A stretch of DNA of 32,256 bases from Clostridium sp. CAG:632 (GCA_000431515.1 HF991346.1:1-32256), one strand, 5' to 3'; shown: positions 7,622 to 17,550, counted from the first letter of the stretch. The notes: generated from the sequence alone by a model not told the origin. A program made the numbers and translations.

Positions 7622-10600
7622 TTATTGAAACCAATGTGCATGACTGCCATGGCTGTCCTTCTTTACATATAACAGATGCTCTACTTCATCCCGAAGCTCC
7701 GCTACATGCGAAATAATGCCGACCGTCTGATTCTTTCCCGTCATGCTTCGCAGCTTCTCAATTGCCAGTTGTCTGGCATCATCATCCAGAGAACCAAAAC
7801 CTTCATCGATAAACAGCATTCCCATCTGGATACGTCCTACCCGCTTCTCAATGATATCTGCCATTCCGAATGCCATAGCCAATGCCGCCTGAAAAGACTC
7901 GCCGCCAGATAAGGTCTTGACATCCCGCACCTGATTTAACTCTGCACTGTAGATATCCAGATCCAGTCCTGCCTCTCCCTGTGTCTGAAGATTTTTCAGC
8001 TCCCGGCACTGCAGATATAGTCTTCCTCCGGTCATCTCCACAAGCCGCTCATTCGCCGCCCGAATCATTTCATTGAAATAATACCGCTGAATATAGGTCT
8101 GAAAGTCCAGCTTCACGCTCTGATTTAATCGTCCGTTTGCAGTCTTACTTAAGGTCTCGTAAATACGGAACTCGCTCTCTTCCTTCCGATACTGTTCCTG
8201 CAGCTTCCGCAGCTGTCGAACCTGGGTTTCATTCGTACTCAGCCGATTCGCACTCTTCTGATATGCAACCTCTGCGAGTTGTTCCTGTTCCTCTGCGGTC
8301 TTCAATGTTTCTCTCATACCGTCCAGCTCATATGACGGTTTCTCTCCAACCTCCCGGACAGCAATCTCGTACTCCTTCTGAACATCCTTGCAGTGCTGCT
8401 CATAGCGGTTGTGTTCCTCCCGTAGCTGCTCCAACACTCTGTGTTCCATACAGCCTTTTAAGAATGCCTCCTCTGTCTCAAACCCTGCCTCTAGCCGTCG
8501 TTGCTCATACTGCAGCCTTCTCTGCTCCGTCTCTGCTTCCAGCCGTTTTTGCTCTGTACGTTTGGCCTCCAGAATCCCAAGAAAACGGTTGATTTCCGTC
8601 TGCAGCTTTTGCAAACTCTCCTCTCCGGCGGTTATCTTCTCTGTCCATGTCTTTAACTCCTGCTTTTTCCTGGTCAGCTCCTGTTCCGCCTGCTTCATAT
8701 CCTCAAATACGAGTGCCTTTCTCATTCCGGCTATCTGTGCCTCCTGCTGTATGATCCGGTCATGTACGGTCTGACACTCTGTCTCAAGCTTCTTTCCCTG
8801 CTGCTCATATTCCTGTACCTGCTGTTCCAGCTCCGGCAACTCTCTGTTAACGCGCACCAGCTGTTTTCCTGCATTCTCTGTCTGTTGTCTGGCTTCTCTC
8901 CGGGCACTTAACTCCTGTTCCGCCTGTTTCTCCGTTGCTTCTAAAATCCTTCCGGCATCCGCTTTATCCAACCAGTCTGTCAGTCCGAGTTCTTCTCCAT
9001 CCTTCTGAAGCTGCTGATCCTTCAGTTTCAGTGTCTGTTGCCATGCATGGATCTCCTCGGCACACTGCTGATAGCTCTTCTCGGCGGCTTCCCTTGCCTG
9101 CTGAAAGCTCTCCAACTGCTCTTTCGAGATACTCTCCATTAACTCTGCTGCCGGATGCGGATGTTCTACCGATCCACATACCGGGCATGGACAGGCCGGC
9201 TTTAACTGTTTTGCCAGAATACCAGCCTGATTTCCTATATATTGCTCCATTGCATGCTCATAGCACGCACCTGCCTTGACTTTCTCCGCTTCTGCCGCTG
9301 CCAGCTTTGTCTGATATGCTGATTCCCTTGTAGCTTCTTCCTCCCGGCTCTGCCACAGCTCCTGAAGTCTCCGGATCTTATCCAGCCGCTGCCCGGCTGT
9401 CTGCTCCATCTGATCTGCGGCCTCATACCCATTCGCCAGAATGGAAAGCTCCTGCTGCTGTTCCTTCAATTGCTGAATCCGAGCAGCGGTTTCCACCTGC
9501 CGTTCCACTATCTGTTCCTGCCGTTGCTGCAGTTCCTGCATGATTCGGCTATCCTTCTGAAGCTCTGTCTGCAACACCTGAAGTTGCTCATATTGCTGTA
9601 GATTCTCCTCTAACTGCCGAATCTCCGGTGTCAAGCCTTCTGCCACTTCGGCGCCTTCAGCTTTTAACCGGTTCACAGCCGGCACCAGACGGTCTTTTGC
9701 CTGTGTCCGCTGCACCTGTAACTGTCCTGTCTCCTCCAGTTCTTTTATACATTGCAGCTGTTCCTGCTGTTTTATTTTCCACGCATGATAATCCGGTTCT
9801 ACCTGACCGGCTTTCTCCGCTGTTTGAATACGTAATAATTTCTCATTCTCCTGCGCCCTTTGAAGCTCCAGCTGCTTCAGCTGTTCCTGCAGAGCATCCC
9901 TCTGTGTAATCCATTTCAGCTCCTGCTCTGCCTGAGACAGCTTCACCTTCATCTGTGCAACCTGCTCCTTTGCGGCCTCCTGTACTTCTCTGTCTTTCTT
10001 TGCCTGCTGTCCGGATTGCTGACAGATTTCCTCCAGCATTTTCTCAACCAGCTCCGTACGATCCATGGTCTCATACTGCAGAACGGACTCCCACTCCGAT
10101 ACCCTTTCATATCCATCCGGCAACAGAATGCCCCGCATATAAGCCTGGTAGTGCATGCTATATTCCTTCAACTTTTCTGTGGAACTCTTCGCCTGCTCTT
10201 GCAATTGATCCTGGATTCTTGCATAAATCTCTGTATCAAAAAGCTCCTTGAAAATCTCCTTTCGTTCCTTTGACGATGCAAATAGCAGCTGCGTAAATTT
10301 TCCCTGTGCGATCATTACGATGGACGAAAACTGCTTGGCTGTGATTCCGATTATTTCTATGATCTTACGGTTGATTTCCTGCTTTTTCCCGCGATACATA
10401 GTACCGTCCGGCAGCTGCAGTTCCACACCCGCCTTCTCCTCTGTCAATGCATAATTACCATCCTGATTCCGCCGTTTACTCTGCCTCTTATAGGTTGGAT
10501 TCCGTTTAATCACATAGGTCTCTCCCCGATATTCAAACTCCAGCTTTACATAGGTCGGTGTATACGCATCCGCATACTGGCTCCGCATCATGCCGCCATC

Positions 10601-10780
10601 CCGGACTCTGCCGCTGGTTTCCTCAAACAATGCATAACTGATTGCATCCAGAATCGTTGTTTTGCCTGCACCGGTATCTCCGGAAATCAGAAACAGCTCT
10701 CCCTGTACTCCGCGAAAATCAATGATTTCCTCACCGGAAAAGGAACCAAATGCCGATAATATAAGCCGATTGATTTTCAT
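7622..10780 (-). CDS. sbcC: Exonuclease subunit SbcC (Rad50-like ATPase)
   Basis: Large subunit, 1052 residues, of the SbcCD nuclease that opens and trims DNA ends and hairpins during repair and replication. It has the SMC/Rad50 layout: Walker A GDTGAGKT at residues 34-41, long glutamine-rich coiled coils, a central zinc hook CPVCG at about residue 530, a second coiled coil, then the ABC signature LSGGESFQAAL and Walker B GMLFIDEGFGSLD near the C-terminus, followed by the IISHV switch histidine. Its ATG overlaps the sbcD stop by four bases (ATGA), so translation is probably coupled. Length is normal for the family. Confidence 0.97.
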   Translation of the reverse strand: MKINRLILSAFGSFSGEEIIDFRGVQGELFLISGDTGAGKTTILDAISYALFEETSGRVRDGGMMRSQYADAYTPTYVKLEFEYRGETYVIKRNPTYKRQSKRRNQDGNYALTEEKAGVELQLPDGTMYRGKKQEINRKIIEIIGITAKQFSSIVMIAQGKFTQLLFASSKERKEIFKELFDTEIYARIQDQLQEQAKSSTEKLKEYSMHYQAYMRGILLPDGYERVSEWESVLQYETMDRTELVEKMLEEICQQSGQQAKKDREVQEAAKEQVAQMKVKLSQAEQELKWITQRDALQEQLKQLELQRAQENEKLLRIQTAEKAGQVEPDYHAWKIKQQEQLQCIKELEETGQLQVQRTQAKDRLVPAVNRLKAEGAEVAEGLTPEIRQLEENLQQYEQLQVLQTELQKDSRIMQELQQRQEQIVERQVETAARIQQLKEQQQELSILANGYEAADQMEQTAGQRLDKIRRLQELWQSREEEATRESAYQTKLAAAEAEKVKAGACYEHAMEQYIGNQAGILAKQLKPACPCPVCGSVEHPHPAAELMESISKEQLESFQQAREAAEKSYQQCAEEIHAWQQTLKLKDQQLQKDGEELGLTDWLDKADAGRILEATEKQAEQELSARREARQQTENAGKQLVRVNRELPELEQQVQEYEQQGKKLETECQTVHDRIIQQEAQIAGMRKALVFEDMKQAEQELTRKKQELKTWTEKITAGEESLQKLQTEINRFLGILEAKRTEQKRLEAETEQRRLQYEQRRLEAGFETEEAFLKGCMEHRVLEQLREEHNRYEQHCKDVQKEYEIAVREVGEKPSYELDGMRETLKTAEEQEQLAEVAYQKSANRLSTNETQVRQLRKLQEQYRKEESEFRIYETLSKTANGRLNQSVKLDFQTYIQRYYFNEMIRAANERLVEMTGGRLYLQCRELKNLQTQGEAGLDLDIYSAELNQVRDVKTLSGGESFQAALAMAFGMADIIEKRVGRIQMGMLFIDEGFGSLDDDARQLAIEKLRSMTGKNQTVGIISHVAELRDEVEHLLYVKKDSHGSHAHWFQ

Positions 10781-11964
10781 TCCTGCACCTCCTTTGCTGC
10801 CTCCAGACAGATACGGTCAAACACTGCCCGTTCCTCCTCATGCATCGGTCTGCCCGTCATCTTCTCAAAAAATACTGCAAACGCTTCCTGTGGTACCAGC
10901 TCCCGGATTTTCTCATCCTCTGCTTCCTCTGTTTCCAGTTTCATCCGCATACAGTCCAGTTCTAACTCCAGTAGGTGATGCAGATATTTCTCCAACTGCT
11001 CCTTCGGCCGGTAAATCTCCGCATCATCCGTCAATGCAACACTGACATAATCCTCAGCCAGATTACCTTCCTCCTGCACCGCCATGTGAATGATCTCCTC
11101 TATTGTTCCCGTCACCTTCTGTACATTCCGCAGGGGGATTAGCGGAACCTGACGAATTTCAGGACCGGTATTCTTATCTGCCAATGTCACTATCGTAATC
11201 CCCTTTTTATGATTGCATTCACTGACCGAATATTTCAGTGGTGTCCCGGAATAACGGATCCACGGCTTTCCCACCTGCTGTGCGCCATGAATATGCCCCA
11301 GTGCCGCATAATCAAACTGCTGCAGGATTCCACTGTCAATGACCTCTAGTCCGCCGACCTGCAGCCGTGCAAGCTCGGAATCACATACCTCTGTCTTGCT
11401 TCCGCTTCCCTGATAGAACTGATGGGAGACGATTACATTTCTCTGTGTCCGATCTAAAGACTCCCGATCCAGCAGAAACTGAACTGCCTCCTGATAGGTC
11501 CGGATTTCCTCGCCATCCTGCAATAACCTTCCTCGCAGATCACCCGGCTTTGTAAACGGAAGCAGATAAAAATTTACAGGCCCATATTCGTCCTCCAAAC
11601 TGATTTTTTTCAGAAACTCATCCTGCGTCTGCGGCGGCATGGTTGATATATATATGTGATGGCGTTCCAAAAAGCCGGAAGCAAAATCCAGCCGCTCCGG
11701 TGAATCATGATTTCCTGCAATGATCAGTACCGTCATTGTTCCCGACAACTCATCCAAATCTGTCAAAAAGTCATCAAATAACGAAAATGCCTCTCCGGAC
11801 GGTGCAGATTTATCATAAATATCACCGGCAATCAGCAATACATCCGGTGCCTCCTCTTTCATCACTTCTACAATTTGTTTCAGAATATAACGCTGATCCT
11901 CTGCAAGACTATAGCCTTTTAGATACTTGCCGATATGCAGATCTGAAATATGTGCAATCTTCAT
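10777..11964 (-). CDS. sbcD: Exonuclease subunit SbcD (Mre11-like nuclease)
   Basis: Metallophosphoesterase subunit, 395 residues, of SbcCD. The five phosphoesterase motifs are present: SDLHIG (D8, H10), AGDIYD (D48), GNHDS (85-88), VSHQF and GHIHG. They bind the two Mn ions of the nuclease site. The C-terminal region has the SbcD-type capping and SbcC-binding segment. It is the first gene of the pair and overlaps sbcC by four bases. AAAGGAGA lies about 11 bases before the start, a slightly long spacing. A possible promoter lies at 12041-12069. Confidence 0.97.
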   Translation of the reverse strand: MKIAHISDLHIGKYLKGYSLAEDQRYILKQIVEVMKEEAPDVLLIAGDIYDKSAPSGEAFSLFDDFLTDLDELSGTMTVLIIAGNHDSPERLDFASGFLERHHIYISTMPPQTQDEFLKKISLEDEYGPVNFYLLPFTKPGDLRGRLLQDGEEIRTYQEAVQFLLDRESLDRTQRNVIVSHQFYQGSGSKTEVCDSELARLQVGGLEVIDSGILQQFDYAALGHIHGAQQVGKPWIRYSGTPLKYSVSECNHKKGITIVTLADKNTGPEIRQVPLIPLRNVQKVTGTIEEIIHMAVQEEGNLAEDYVSVALTDDAEIYRPKEQLEKYLHHLLELELDCMRMKLETEEAEDEKIRELVPQEAFAVFFEKMTGRPMHEEERAVFDRICLEAAKEVQE

Positions 11965-12040
11965 GGCTGTTATCTTCTCCTTTTCTTATACCTGTCACTC
12001 TTTTACTTTATTCCCATATGTTTTATTTCTTCTGCTTTTC

Positions 12041-12069
12041 AGTCTAGCATAAAATGAGGGGACTGCAAA
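12041..12069 (-). promoter_or_regulatory. Possible sbcDC promoter
   Basis: On the minus strand TTTGCA (12064-12069) and TAGACT (12041-12046), the latter preceded by TGC as in an extended -10, are 17 bases apart and lie about 77 bases before sbcD. The match is moderate. Confidence 0.45.
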
Positions 12070-12082
12070 GTGGATATGCGAT

Positions 12083-12111
12083 TTGACATTTTAATTTGTT
12101 TCATATAGAAT
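12083..12111 (+). promoter_or_regulatory. Promoter of the phospholipase C-like gene
   Basis: TTGACA (12083-12088) and TAGAAT (12106-12111) are separated by 17 bases, 44 bases before the start codon. The region is shared with the divergent sbcDC promoter. Confidence 0.7.
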
Positions 12112-12155
12112 AGGGGTGTTTCAATTGAGGAGTCGGCTTATAGAAAGGATATAGT

Positions 12156-12953
12156 ATGCCATCACTTTATGCACATTATCGATTTGGAAAAGAATTATGT
12201 ATGTCTTTGCCGGAACCGGCACGCACATATGCACTTCGATATCGGGAACTCTTTGAACTGGGGCTTCAGGGACCGGATATTTTATTTTTTTACCATCCCT
12301 TTTACCATAATTATGTAAATACCCTTGGTTATCAGATTCATGACTGGAAGGGACGTAAGTTTTTTCAGGCGGCCCTTCGCACGATTCGCAGCAGAAGGAA
12401 CCGCGGTGCATCGATTGCTTATATTACCGGTGTTGCCTGCCACTATGCACTGGATCTGGTCTGCCATCCTTATATCGAAAGTCTCGTAAGATATGAGCAC
12501 AAGAATCATTGTGCGATCGAGGGAGCCTTTGAACGGTATCTGATCGTTGAAGAGGATCATCTGCCACCGAATTATCTGGTGACAGGTTCCATTAAGATCA
12601 ACCCGGAGAATGCTATGATTGTAAGACAGTTCTACGGTAAAACAACCGGTAAACAGATCCGCAATGCGGTCTACGCCATGAAGTTTTTGAACGATGCCCT
12701 CCGGATGCGGAACAATCATCCGCTCAAGCGGTTTTTACTCTTCGTTTTACGGCTGCTCGGAAAGTATAACAATATCGCAGGTATGATCATTACTCCGGAT
12801 CCACAGCCGGAATATAAAGAAAGCAACCGGATTCTCCGCATGAAATATGACGAAGCTAAACCGGTTGCTCTTGCATTGGTCTCTGAGCTGTTGACCTGTA
12901 TTCAGTCAGGGGAACCACTGGGACGTAACTTCAATCCAACCTTCTGTGGCTGA
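12156..12953 (+). CDS. Zinc-dependent phospholipase C family protein
   Basis: Protein of 265 residues matching the zinc-dependent phospholipase C family pattern: H7 in MPSLYAHYRFG, LQGPD (D41), then the metal-binding core YITGVACHYALDLVCHPYIES with H96, D100 and H104, and a following NHCAIEGAFERYL with H118 and E122. No signal peptide is seen, so unlike secreted clostridial toxins this version is probably cytosolic; such short forms are common in gut Clostridia and their substrate is not known. AGAAAGGA lies before the ATG. It is a single-gene unit with its own promoter, ending 24 bases from the convergent flavodiiron gene with no clear hairpin between. Confidence 0.85.
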   Translation: MPSLYAHYRFGKELCMSLPEPARTYALRYRELFELGLQGPDILFFYHPFYHNYVNTLGYQIHDWKGRKFFQAALRTIRSRRNRGASIAYITGVACHYALDLVCHPYIESLVRYEHKNHCAIEGAFERYLIVEEDHLPPNYLVTGSIKINPENAMIVRQFYGKTTGKQIRNAVYAMKFLNDALRMRNNHPLKRFLLFVLRLLGKYNNIAGMIITPDPQPEYKESNRILRMKYDEAKPVALALVSELLTCIQSGEPLGRNFNPTFCG

Positions 12954-12977
12954 TATCGTCCCGCTCGTTTCCAATCA

Positions 12978-14147
12978 TTATTTATTCAGAATTGCATCTG
13001 CCAATGCGGAAAGCTGCGGCAGATTTTCTGTTTTTAAAGTAGATTTGATCGTAACTATCGGTTCTACGATTTCAATCTCTTTGCATTCCTCCAGAGCTTT
13101 CTTCATCACTCTGCCTGCAGACGGTGCCCAGGAACCGTTCTCGATCAGTCCCACGGTCCGTTTCTGATATGCCTTTGCTTTCAAATGATTTAAGAACGTC
13201 TCCATACAAGGAAATACTCCCGCATCATAGCTAGCGGCTGCCAGAATCATTCTATCATAACGGAACGCATCTGCTACAACGGCCGCCACATCTGCCCGTG
13301 CCAGATCATAAAGGACTACATTCTCTGCACCCTTTTCCTCCAGAATGGAAGCCATCTTTTTCGCTGCGATCTCTGTATTACCGTGAATAGACGCATATGC
13401 AATCAGAATGCCTTTCTCCTCCGGCTGATAGGATGCCCATGTCTGATATTTCTCTATGTAATGTGATAAATCACCAGTCAGAACCGGACCATGTAACGGA
13501 CAAATCGTCCGGATATCCAGGCCTGCCGCCTTCTTTAATAATGTGGTAACCGGTCCACCATATTTGCCAACAATATTTATGTAATATCTTCTTGCTTCGT
13601 CATCCCAGTCGGTCCCGGCATCCGAATCACCGAACCGTCCGAATGCATCTGCGGAAAACAGCACCTTCTCTGTCTCTTCATACTCTACCATAACCTCCGG
13701 CCAATGTACCATCGGTGCAAATACAAAGTGAAGAATATGGCTGCCCAGATTCAAGGTATCCTGCTCTGTCACTACTACCTGACGCTCCGTCACATCCATG
13801 GTGATAAACTGTGGAAGCATAGCAAAAATCTTCGCATTTCCTACCAGCTTCATCTCCGGATATTTCTTTGCGATTGCCTCAATACTGCCGGAATGATCCG
13901 GCTCCAGATGTGAGATCACCAAATAATCCGGAATTCTTCCATTCAGCACCTGCTCCAGATTCTGAAGCCATTCTTCTGTCTTTCTGGCATCTACCGTATC
14001 CATAACTGCAACCTTTTCATCTGCGATCACATATGAATTATACGTCATACCCTGCGGTACCGGATACTGACTCTCAAACAGATCAATCTCTGTATCCGCC
14101 ACACCAACATATAATATGCTATCTGAAATCGTAACTGTATTACTCAT
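12978..14147 (-). CDS. A-type flavodiiron protein (FprA/ROO-like)
   Basis: Soluble enzyme of 389 residues that reduces O2 to water (or NO to N2O) in anaerobes, receiving electrons from rubredoxin or a similar donor. The N-terminal metallo-beta-lactamase-like domain keeps the diiron ligands H80-x-E82-x-D84-H85, H148, D167 and H219. The C-terminal flavodoxin domain starts near residue 247 with YASIHGNTE, the FMN phosphate loop. Length and ligands are standard, so it should be active. AAGGAGGA lies seven bases before the ATG. A possible promoter overlaps the end of the upstream MATE gene, so it may be transcribed alone. It most likely protects against oxygen. Confidence 0.95.
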   Translation of the reverse strand: MSNTVTISDSILYVGVADTEIDLFESQYPVPQGMTYNSYVIADEKVAVMDTVDARKTEEWLQNLEQVLNGRIPDYLVISHLEPDHSGSIEAIAKKYPEMKLVGNAKIFAMLPQFITMDVTERQVVVTEQDTLNLGSHILHFVFAPMVHWPEVMVEYEETEKVLFSADAFGRFGDSDAGTDWDDEARRYYINIVGKYGGPVTTLLKKAAGLDIRTICPLHGPVLTGDLSHYIEKYQTWASYQPEEKGILIAYASIHGNTEIAAKKMASILEEKGAENVVLYDLARADVAAVVADAFRYDRMILAAASYDAGVFPCMETFLNHLKAKAYQKRTVGLIENGSWAPSAGRVMKKALEECKEIEIVEPIVTIKSTLKTENLPQLSALADAILNK

Positions 14148-14207
14148 CCTGATGTCCTCCTTCTGAATTCTGCTTTTGTCACTTGCTGCCTGCTTTACAG
14201 CACAGTC

Positions 14208-15623
14208 CTAGTATACCCTTTTCCCATATGCAGAATCAATAGGAAACAGATTTTTTCTTTCCAGCTTTCTCTTACAATAGAAGAACGCCGGAATCAGGAA
14301 CAGATCTGCTGCGATCCACGCACAAGCATTCGCCAGACATACACTGGTAAAGCCAAAATGCTCCGGCAGGATCAGTGCCGCAAAGCACCGCGCCACCATT
14401 TCCAGTACACCGGCCGTCATGGCAAATGCGGAGAAGCCCATTCCCTGAATCGTGAACCGGACAGTCAGCACAAACGTAAGCAATGGAAATCCGGCCGTTG
14501 AGATCAATGTATATTTATAAGCAAATGCCAGTGCCTCAAGCTCATCCTTATCAATAAACAGCATAGACATCTGATTGCCAAACAATACGACCAGTCCAAA
14601 TGTCACAACTGATAATATAATACATGCCAACGTTGCCTGATAAAGACCCTTGCTGATCCGGTCCAGACGATTTGCTCCCATATTCTGTCCTGCATAGGTT
14701 GCCATGGTATTTCCCATTGCCTCCAGCGGACAGGAAATCAGGGCATACACCTTATTGGCTGCAGCAACACCGGCTACCGCAATCTCTCCGAATGAGTTTA
14801 CCGCGGTCTGAAGGACAATGGAGCCGATTGCGGTAATGGAATACTGCAATCCCATCGGAATCCCGACGATCGTTAATGTCTTCAGATATGCTGCGGATGG
14901 TTTCCAGTCCTCTTTCTCTGTCTTTAAGATAGTGAATTTCCGAATCATATAAATCAAGCTGACAATTCCGGATACAGCCTGTGCAATAATGGTTGCAATC
15001 GCCGCACCTTCAACTCCCATACCGATGCCGGGAATAAACAGGAAATCTAATCCTATATTTAATACCGAAGAAATGATCAGGAATACAACCGGCGACTTAC
15101 TGTCACCCAGGGCTCTGAAAACACCGGATACCATATTATAAAGAACGGTAAACGGAATCCCTCCAAATATAATTACAATATACCAGTAAGCATACTCAAA
15201 AGCTTCCTCCGGTGTATTCATCCAGACCAGCATCTTCCGGCATAAAATCACCGTAGCAATAGTCAGGATTACCGACAATACAATACAGTACCATACACTG
15301 TTTGTCACATATCGGCGCAATCCCTTCTCATCCTTTGCTCCGAATGCCTGTGCTACCGGGATTGCAAATCCACTACAGATTCCGATACAGAATCCGATTA
15401 CCAGGAAGGACAAAGAGCCGGTAACACCGACACCCGCCAGCTGATTCAATCCCAGATATTTCCCGACGATCATCGTGTCTACCATATTATAAAACTGCTG
15501 AAACAACGTTCCCAGAAAGACCGGAAGCCAGAATTCCATAATACAACGGAATGGTTTTCCAACTGTCAGATCCTTCATCCCGGACTTCTTTTCTGTCATT
15601 TTCTTTTCCTGTACGTTAGCCAT
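14208..15623 (-). CDS. MATE family efflux transporter
   Basis: Twelve-helix multidrug and toxin extrusion protein of 471 residues, an Na+ or H+ antiporter in the cytoplasmic membrane. The N-terminus FWLPVFLGTLFQQFYNMVDTMIVGKYLG is the typical MATE start, and the two six-helix halves are recognisable. The start at 15623 is chosen because GAGGAGG lies eight bases upstream; the frame stays open 15 more codons to an ATG at 15668 that lacks a ribosome site. Substrate is not predictable. An extended -10 promoter candidate lies at 15728-15736. Confidence 0.93.
   Translation of the reverse strand: MANVQEKKMTEKKSGMKDLTVGKPFRCIMEFWLPVFLGTLFQQFYNMVDTMIVGKYLGLNQLAGVGVTGSLSFLVIGFCIGICSGFAIPVAQAFGAKDEKGLRRYVTNSVWYCIVLSVILTIATVILCRKMLVWMNTPEEAFEYAYWYIVIIFGGIPFTVLYNMVSGVFRALGDSKSPVVFLIISSVLNIGLDFLFIPGIGMGVEGAAIATIIAQAVSGIVSLIYMIRKFTILKTEKEDWKPSAAYLKTLTIVGIPMGLQYSITAIGSIVLQTAVNSFGEIAVAGVAAANKVYALISCPLEAMGNTMATYAGQNMGANRLDRISKGLYQATLACIILSVVTFGLVVLFGNQMSMLFIDKDELEALAFAYKYTLISTAGFPLLTFVLTVRFTIQGMGFSAFAMTAGVLEMVARCFAALILPEHFGFTSVCLANACAWIAADLFLIPAFFYCKRKLERKNLFPIDSAYGKRVY
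14210..14239 (-). promoter_or_regulatory. Possible flavodiiron protein promoter
   Basis: On the minus strand TTGATT (14234-14239) and TATACT (14210-14215) are 18 bases apart. The -10 touches the stop codon of the MATE gene. Plausible, untested. Confidence 0.45.
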
Positions 15624-15727
15624 GCCCTTTACCTCCTCATTTTGCTTTTCTATACTATTCTTTTTCATCCGAAGATTCTTGTAATTTTTTGCTTCATATT
15701 GTAACTTCTATCTCTGAAATCATTCTG

Positions 15728-15736
15728 ATTATAGCA
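15728..15736 (-). promoter_or_regulatory. Possible extended -10 promoter of the MATE gene
   Basis: On the minus strand TGCTATAAT forms a perfect extended -10 (15728-15736) about 105 bases before the preferred start. No good -35 stands at the right distance, as is usual for extended -10 promoters. Confidence 0.45.
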
Positions 15737-15767
15737 AAAAGTGTATAGCACAAAAAGAGAAGATAAT

Positions 15768-15783
15768 GACCTGATAACAGGTC
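15768..15783 (-). terminator. Weak hairpin after the CPBP protease gene
   Basis: GACCTG-N4-CAGGTC forms a perfect six-base stem that overlaps the last codon and stop of the protease gene; on the minus strand a pyrimidine-rich stretch ending in TTTTT follows some ten bases later. It may be a weak terminator between this gene and the MATE gene. Confidence 0.35.
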
Positions 15784-16639
15784 AATTTTGACTTTTTACA
15801 TCTTTCAGATACATCCGGAGTGCTGCTATGGTCATCACCAGTCCGACCACACAAAGCACCACCTGCCATAGAATACTTTCTTCCACCTCTTCCGGCAACA
15901 GATATTGCATTCCATAGCTGAATGAGTTTACTGCCATATGCAGCAACATCCCCGGAATCACTGATCCATATCGGTGTGCCACATAACCAAATATCAGTCC
16001 CAACAATGCGGCATAAATGCCCTGTATCAGATTCATGTGGTATATTCCAAACAGAATTGCCTGTATAATCATCGCCGCCTGCCATGGGATTGCTTTCTCC
16101 ATGATCCGCATTGTCAATCCCCGAAAGATCAGCTCTTCCCCTATCGGTGCCAGAATGCATACACACAGGATCATGAATACCGAATTGCTGCTCAATGCAT
16201 CCGACACTAATTTATACTGCTCTCCAAGTGCCGGAGCAAATGAGAAAATCACAGTTAATGCCATAGATAAAAACAACTGGACACCGAGGCCACATACTAA
16301 CAGTCCACTAATCCGCACAGGCTTCAACACCTGTTTCCATCTGCCCCTGTCCTGCTGCTTTCCTACAAACATCAGCCCATACCAAAGGCCAAAAATCAGC
16401 AAGTATCCAATATTGATTGTTGCCATCATAAGGCCATATGCGCTGCCATTTCCATCCAGAAATCCTGCTATCAACTGGTCATAATCTACAACCGCTGTTC
16501 CTGTCTCTGCGGCCTTATAGCTACCATAAAACATATATATAACTACACCTACTACACTAACCAGTATTTGCCAGCAAAATCCTGCAGCTATCGGCGTCAG
16601 CCCTAATGTGATCCAGCCAATCCTTTTTCCCGTCTTCAT
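15782..16639 (-). CDS. CPBP family intramembrane glutamic endopeptidase
   Basis: Multi-spanning membrane protein of 285 residues with about eight hydrophobic segments. The CPBP (Abi/CAAX-like protease) motifs are in place: PIGEELIFRG with E168, E169 and R173, FGIYHMN with H201, and HMAVNS with H234 and N238. Members cleave membrane proteins or peptides, and many protect against bacteriocins; the target here is unknown. A GGAGGG site precedes the ATG. It follows the DUF3169 gene by 71 bases on the same strand and no clear promoter was found between them, so it may be the third gene of that operon. Confidence 0.9.
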   Translation of the reverse strand: MKTGKRIGWITLGLTPIAAGFCWQILVSVVGVVIYMFYGSYKAAETGTAVVDYDQLIAGFLDGNGSAYGLMMATINIGYLLIFGLWYGLMFVGKQQDRGRWKQVLKPVRISGLLVCGLGVQLFLSMALTVIFSFAPALGEQYKLVSDALSSNSVFMILCVCILAPIGEELIFRGLTMRIMEKAIPWQAAMIIQAILFGIYHMNLIQGIYAALLGLIFGYVAHRYGSVIPGMLLHMAVNSFSYGMQYLLPEEVEESILWQVVLCVVGLVMTIAALRMYLKDVKSQN

Positions 16640-16710
16640 AATCCTATCCCTCCTTATTCTGTATCCTTGTTCATCTCTGAATATTTCACACTCTCTGATC
16701 CAGTGATAAA

Positions 16711-17550
16711 TTAAAGTCCCCGACTCAGCTTCTCCAATCTCAGATGTTCAAACAGAAATGTACATACCAGCGTCAACCAGACAATCGTCAAACAAATAAT
16801 CGGCATAATCCCTATGTCAAATGTCAACTGCCCGATAATGCAAAACAACCACAATCCTACGCAGACATATTGTCCAATCATATATGCCCGAAATCCGGAT
16901 TTATATTCGACCAGCCTTTCCGCCTCATCACAGCTTCCCAGCCATTCTTTCTGAAAATTGATATTAAAGATACTTCCCTTTTTCTCCGGATTTAACTCTT
17001 TTTCTAACTTCAATATACGATTCTGTACTGCCATTTCAATCACAAAGCTTAAACAAAAAATTGCATTTCCCAAGCCGGTCATCATATTTGCAATTGGTGT
17101 TAATTCTGCTTCGCTGATTCCCAGTCTCCAGTTCATTGCAATCAAAAAGAAATTTATGACCATCCCGATTGAAGTTATAATGATCGGAATATTCATACGA
17201 TATTCCAGCAGATCCAGTTCTTCTTCATTTTCACCTTCTACTCTCCAGTCGGCCACCTGCCGTTTCAACATCCGGCACTGTATGAAGCAGATGATTGCCA
17301 TACCCATATTCATAAGAAGCATAACCGATGAAACTATTATGCTGAGCAAATCACGGTTCTGTGATATAATCACTCCCAGATTGGAGATTACATCCTTCAT
17401 ATTTCTCGCAAACATTCCGGCTCCTATACCTGCTATCAATCCAATTATCAGTACAATAACAAATATCTGAATGCTTTTTTTCTCTTTCTTCTGTTCTATC
17501 TTTTTCTGTTCCTGCAATTCCTTTTCTTTTTTTATCAATTCATCCTTCAT
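16711..17550 (-). CDS. DUF3169-like membrane protein
   Basis: Membrane protein of 279 residues with a lysine- and glutamate-rich N-terminal helix (MKDELIKKEKELQEQKK...) followed by about six hydrophobic segments (near residues 27-47, 66-90, 118-138, 152-172, 222-242 and 246-268). Size, layout and the pairing with a small Xre regulator fit the DUF3169 family of Firmicutes, whose function is not established. Its ATG overlaps the stop of the regulator by four bases, so the two are translationally coupled. By analogy with other small-Xre/membrane-protein pairs it could take part in envelope stress or bacteriocin immunity; this is only inference. Confidence 0.72.
   Translation of the reverse strand: MKDELIKKEKELQEQKKIEQKKEKKSIQIFVIVLIIGLIAGIGAGMFARNMKDVISNLGVIISQNRDLLSIIVSSVMLLMNMGMAIICFIQCRMLKRQVADWRVEGENEEELDLLEYRMNIPIIITSIGMVINFFLIAMNWRLGISEAELTPIANMMTGLGNAIFCLSFVIEMAVQNRILKLEKELNPEKKGSIFNINFQKEWLGSCDEAERLVEYKSGFRAYMIGQYVCVGLWLFCIIGQLTFDIGIMPIICLTIVWLTLVCTFLFEHLRLEKLSRGL

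Noticed and set aside
8137..10454. Many long open frames on the plus strand opposite sbcC
   Set aside because: They mirror the glutamine- and glutamate-rich coiled-coil codons of sbcC, have leucine/serine/proline-rich unnatural composition and no ribosome sites; the sbcC frame is unmistakable.
12282..12719. Open frame on the minus strand inside the phospholipase-like gene
   Set aside because: It is antisense to a gene with intact metal-binding motifs, and has no ribosome site or recognisable domain.
12954..12977. Bidirectional terminator between the phospholipase-like and flavodiiron genes
   Set aside because: The 24-base gap contains no inverted repeat or T run that I can find.
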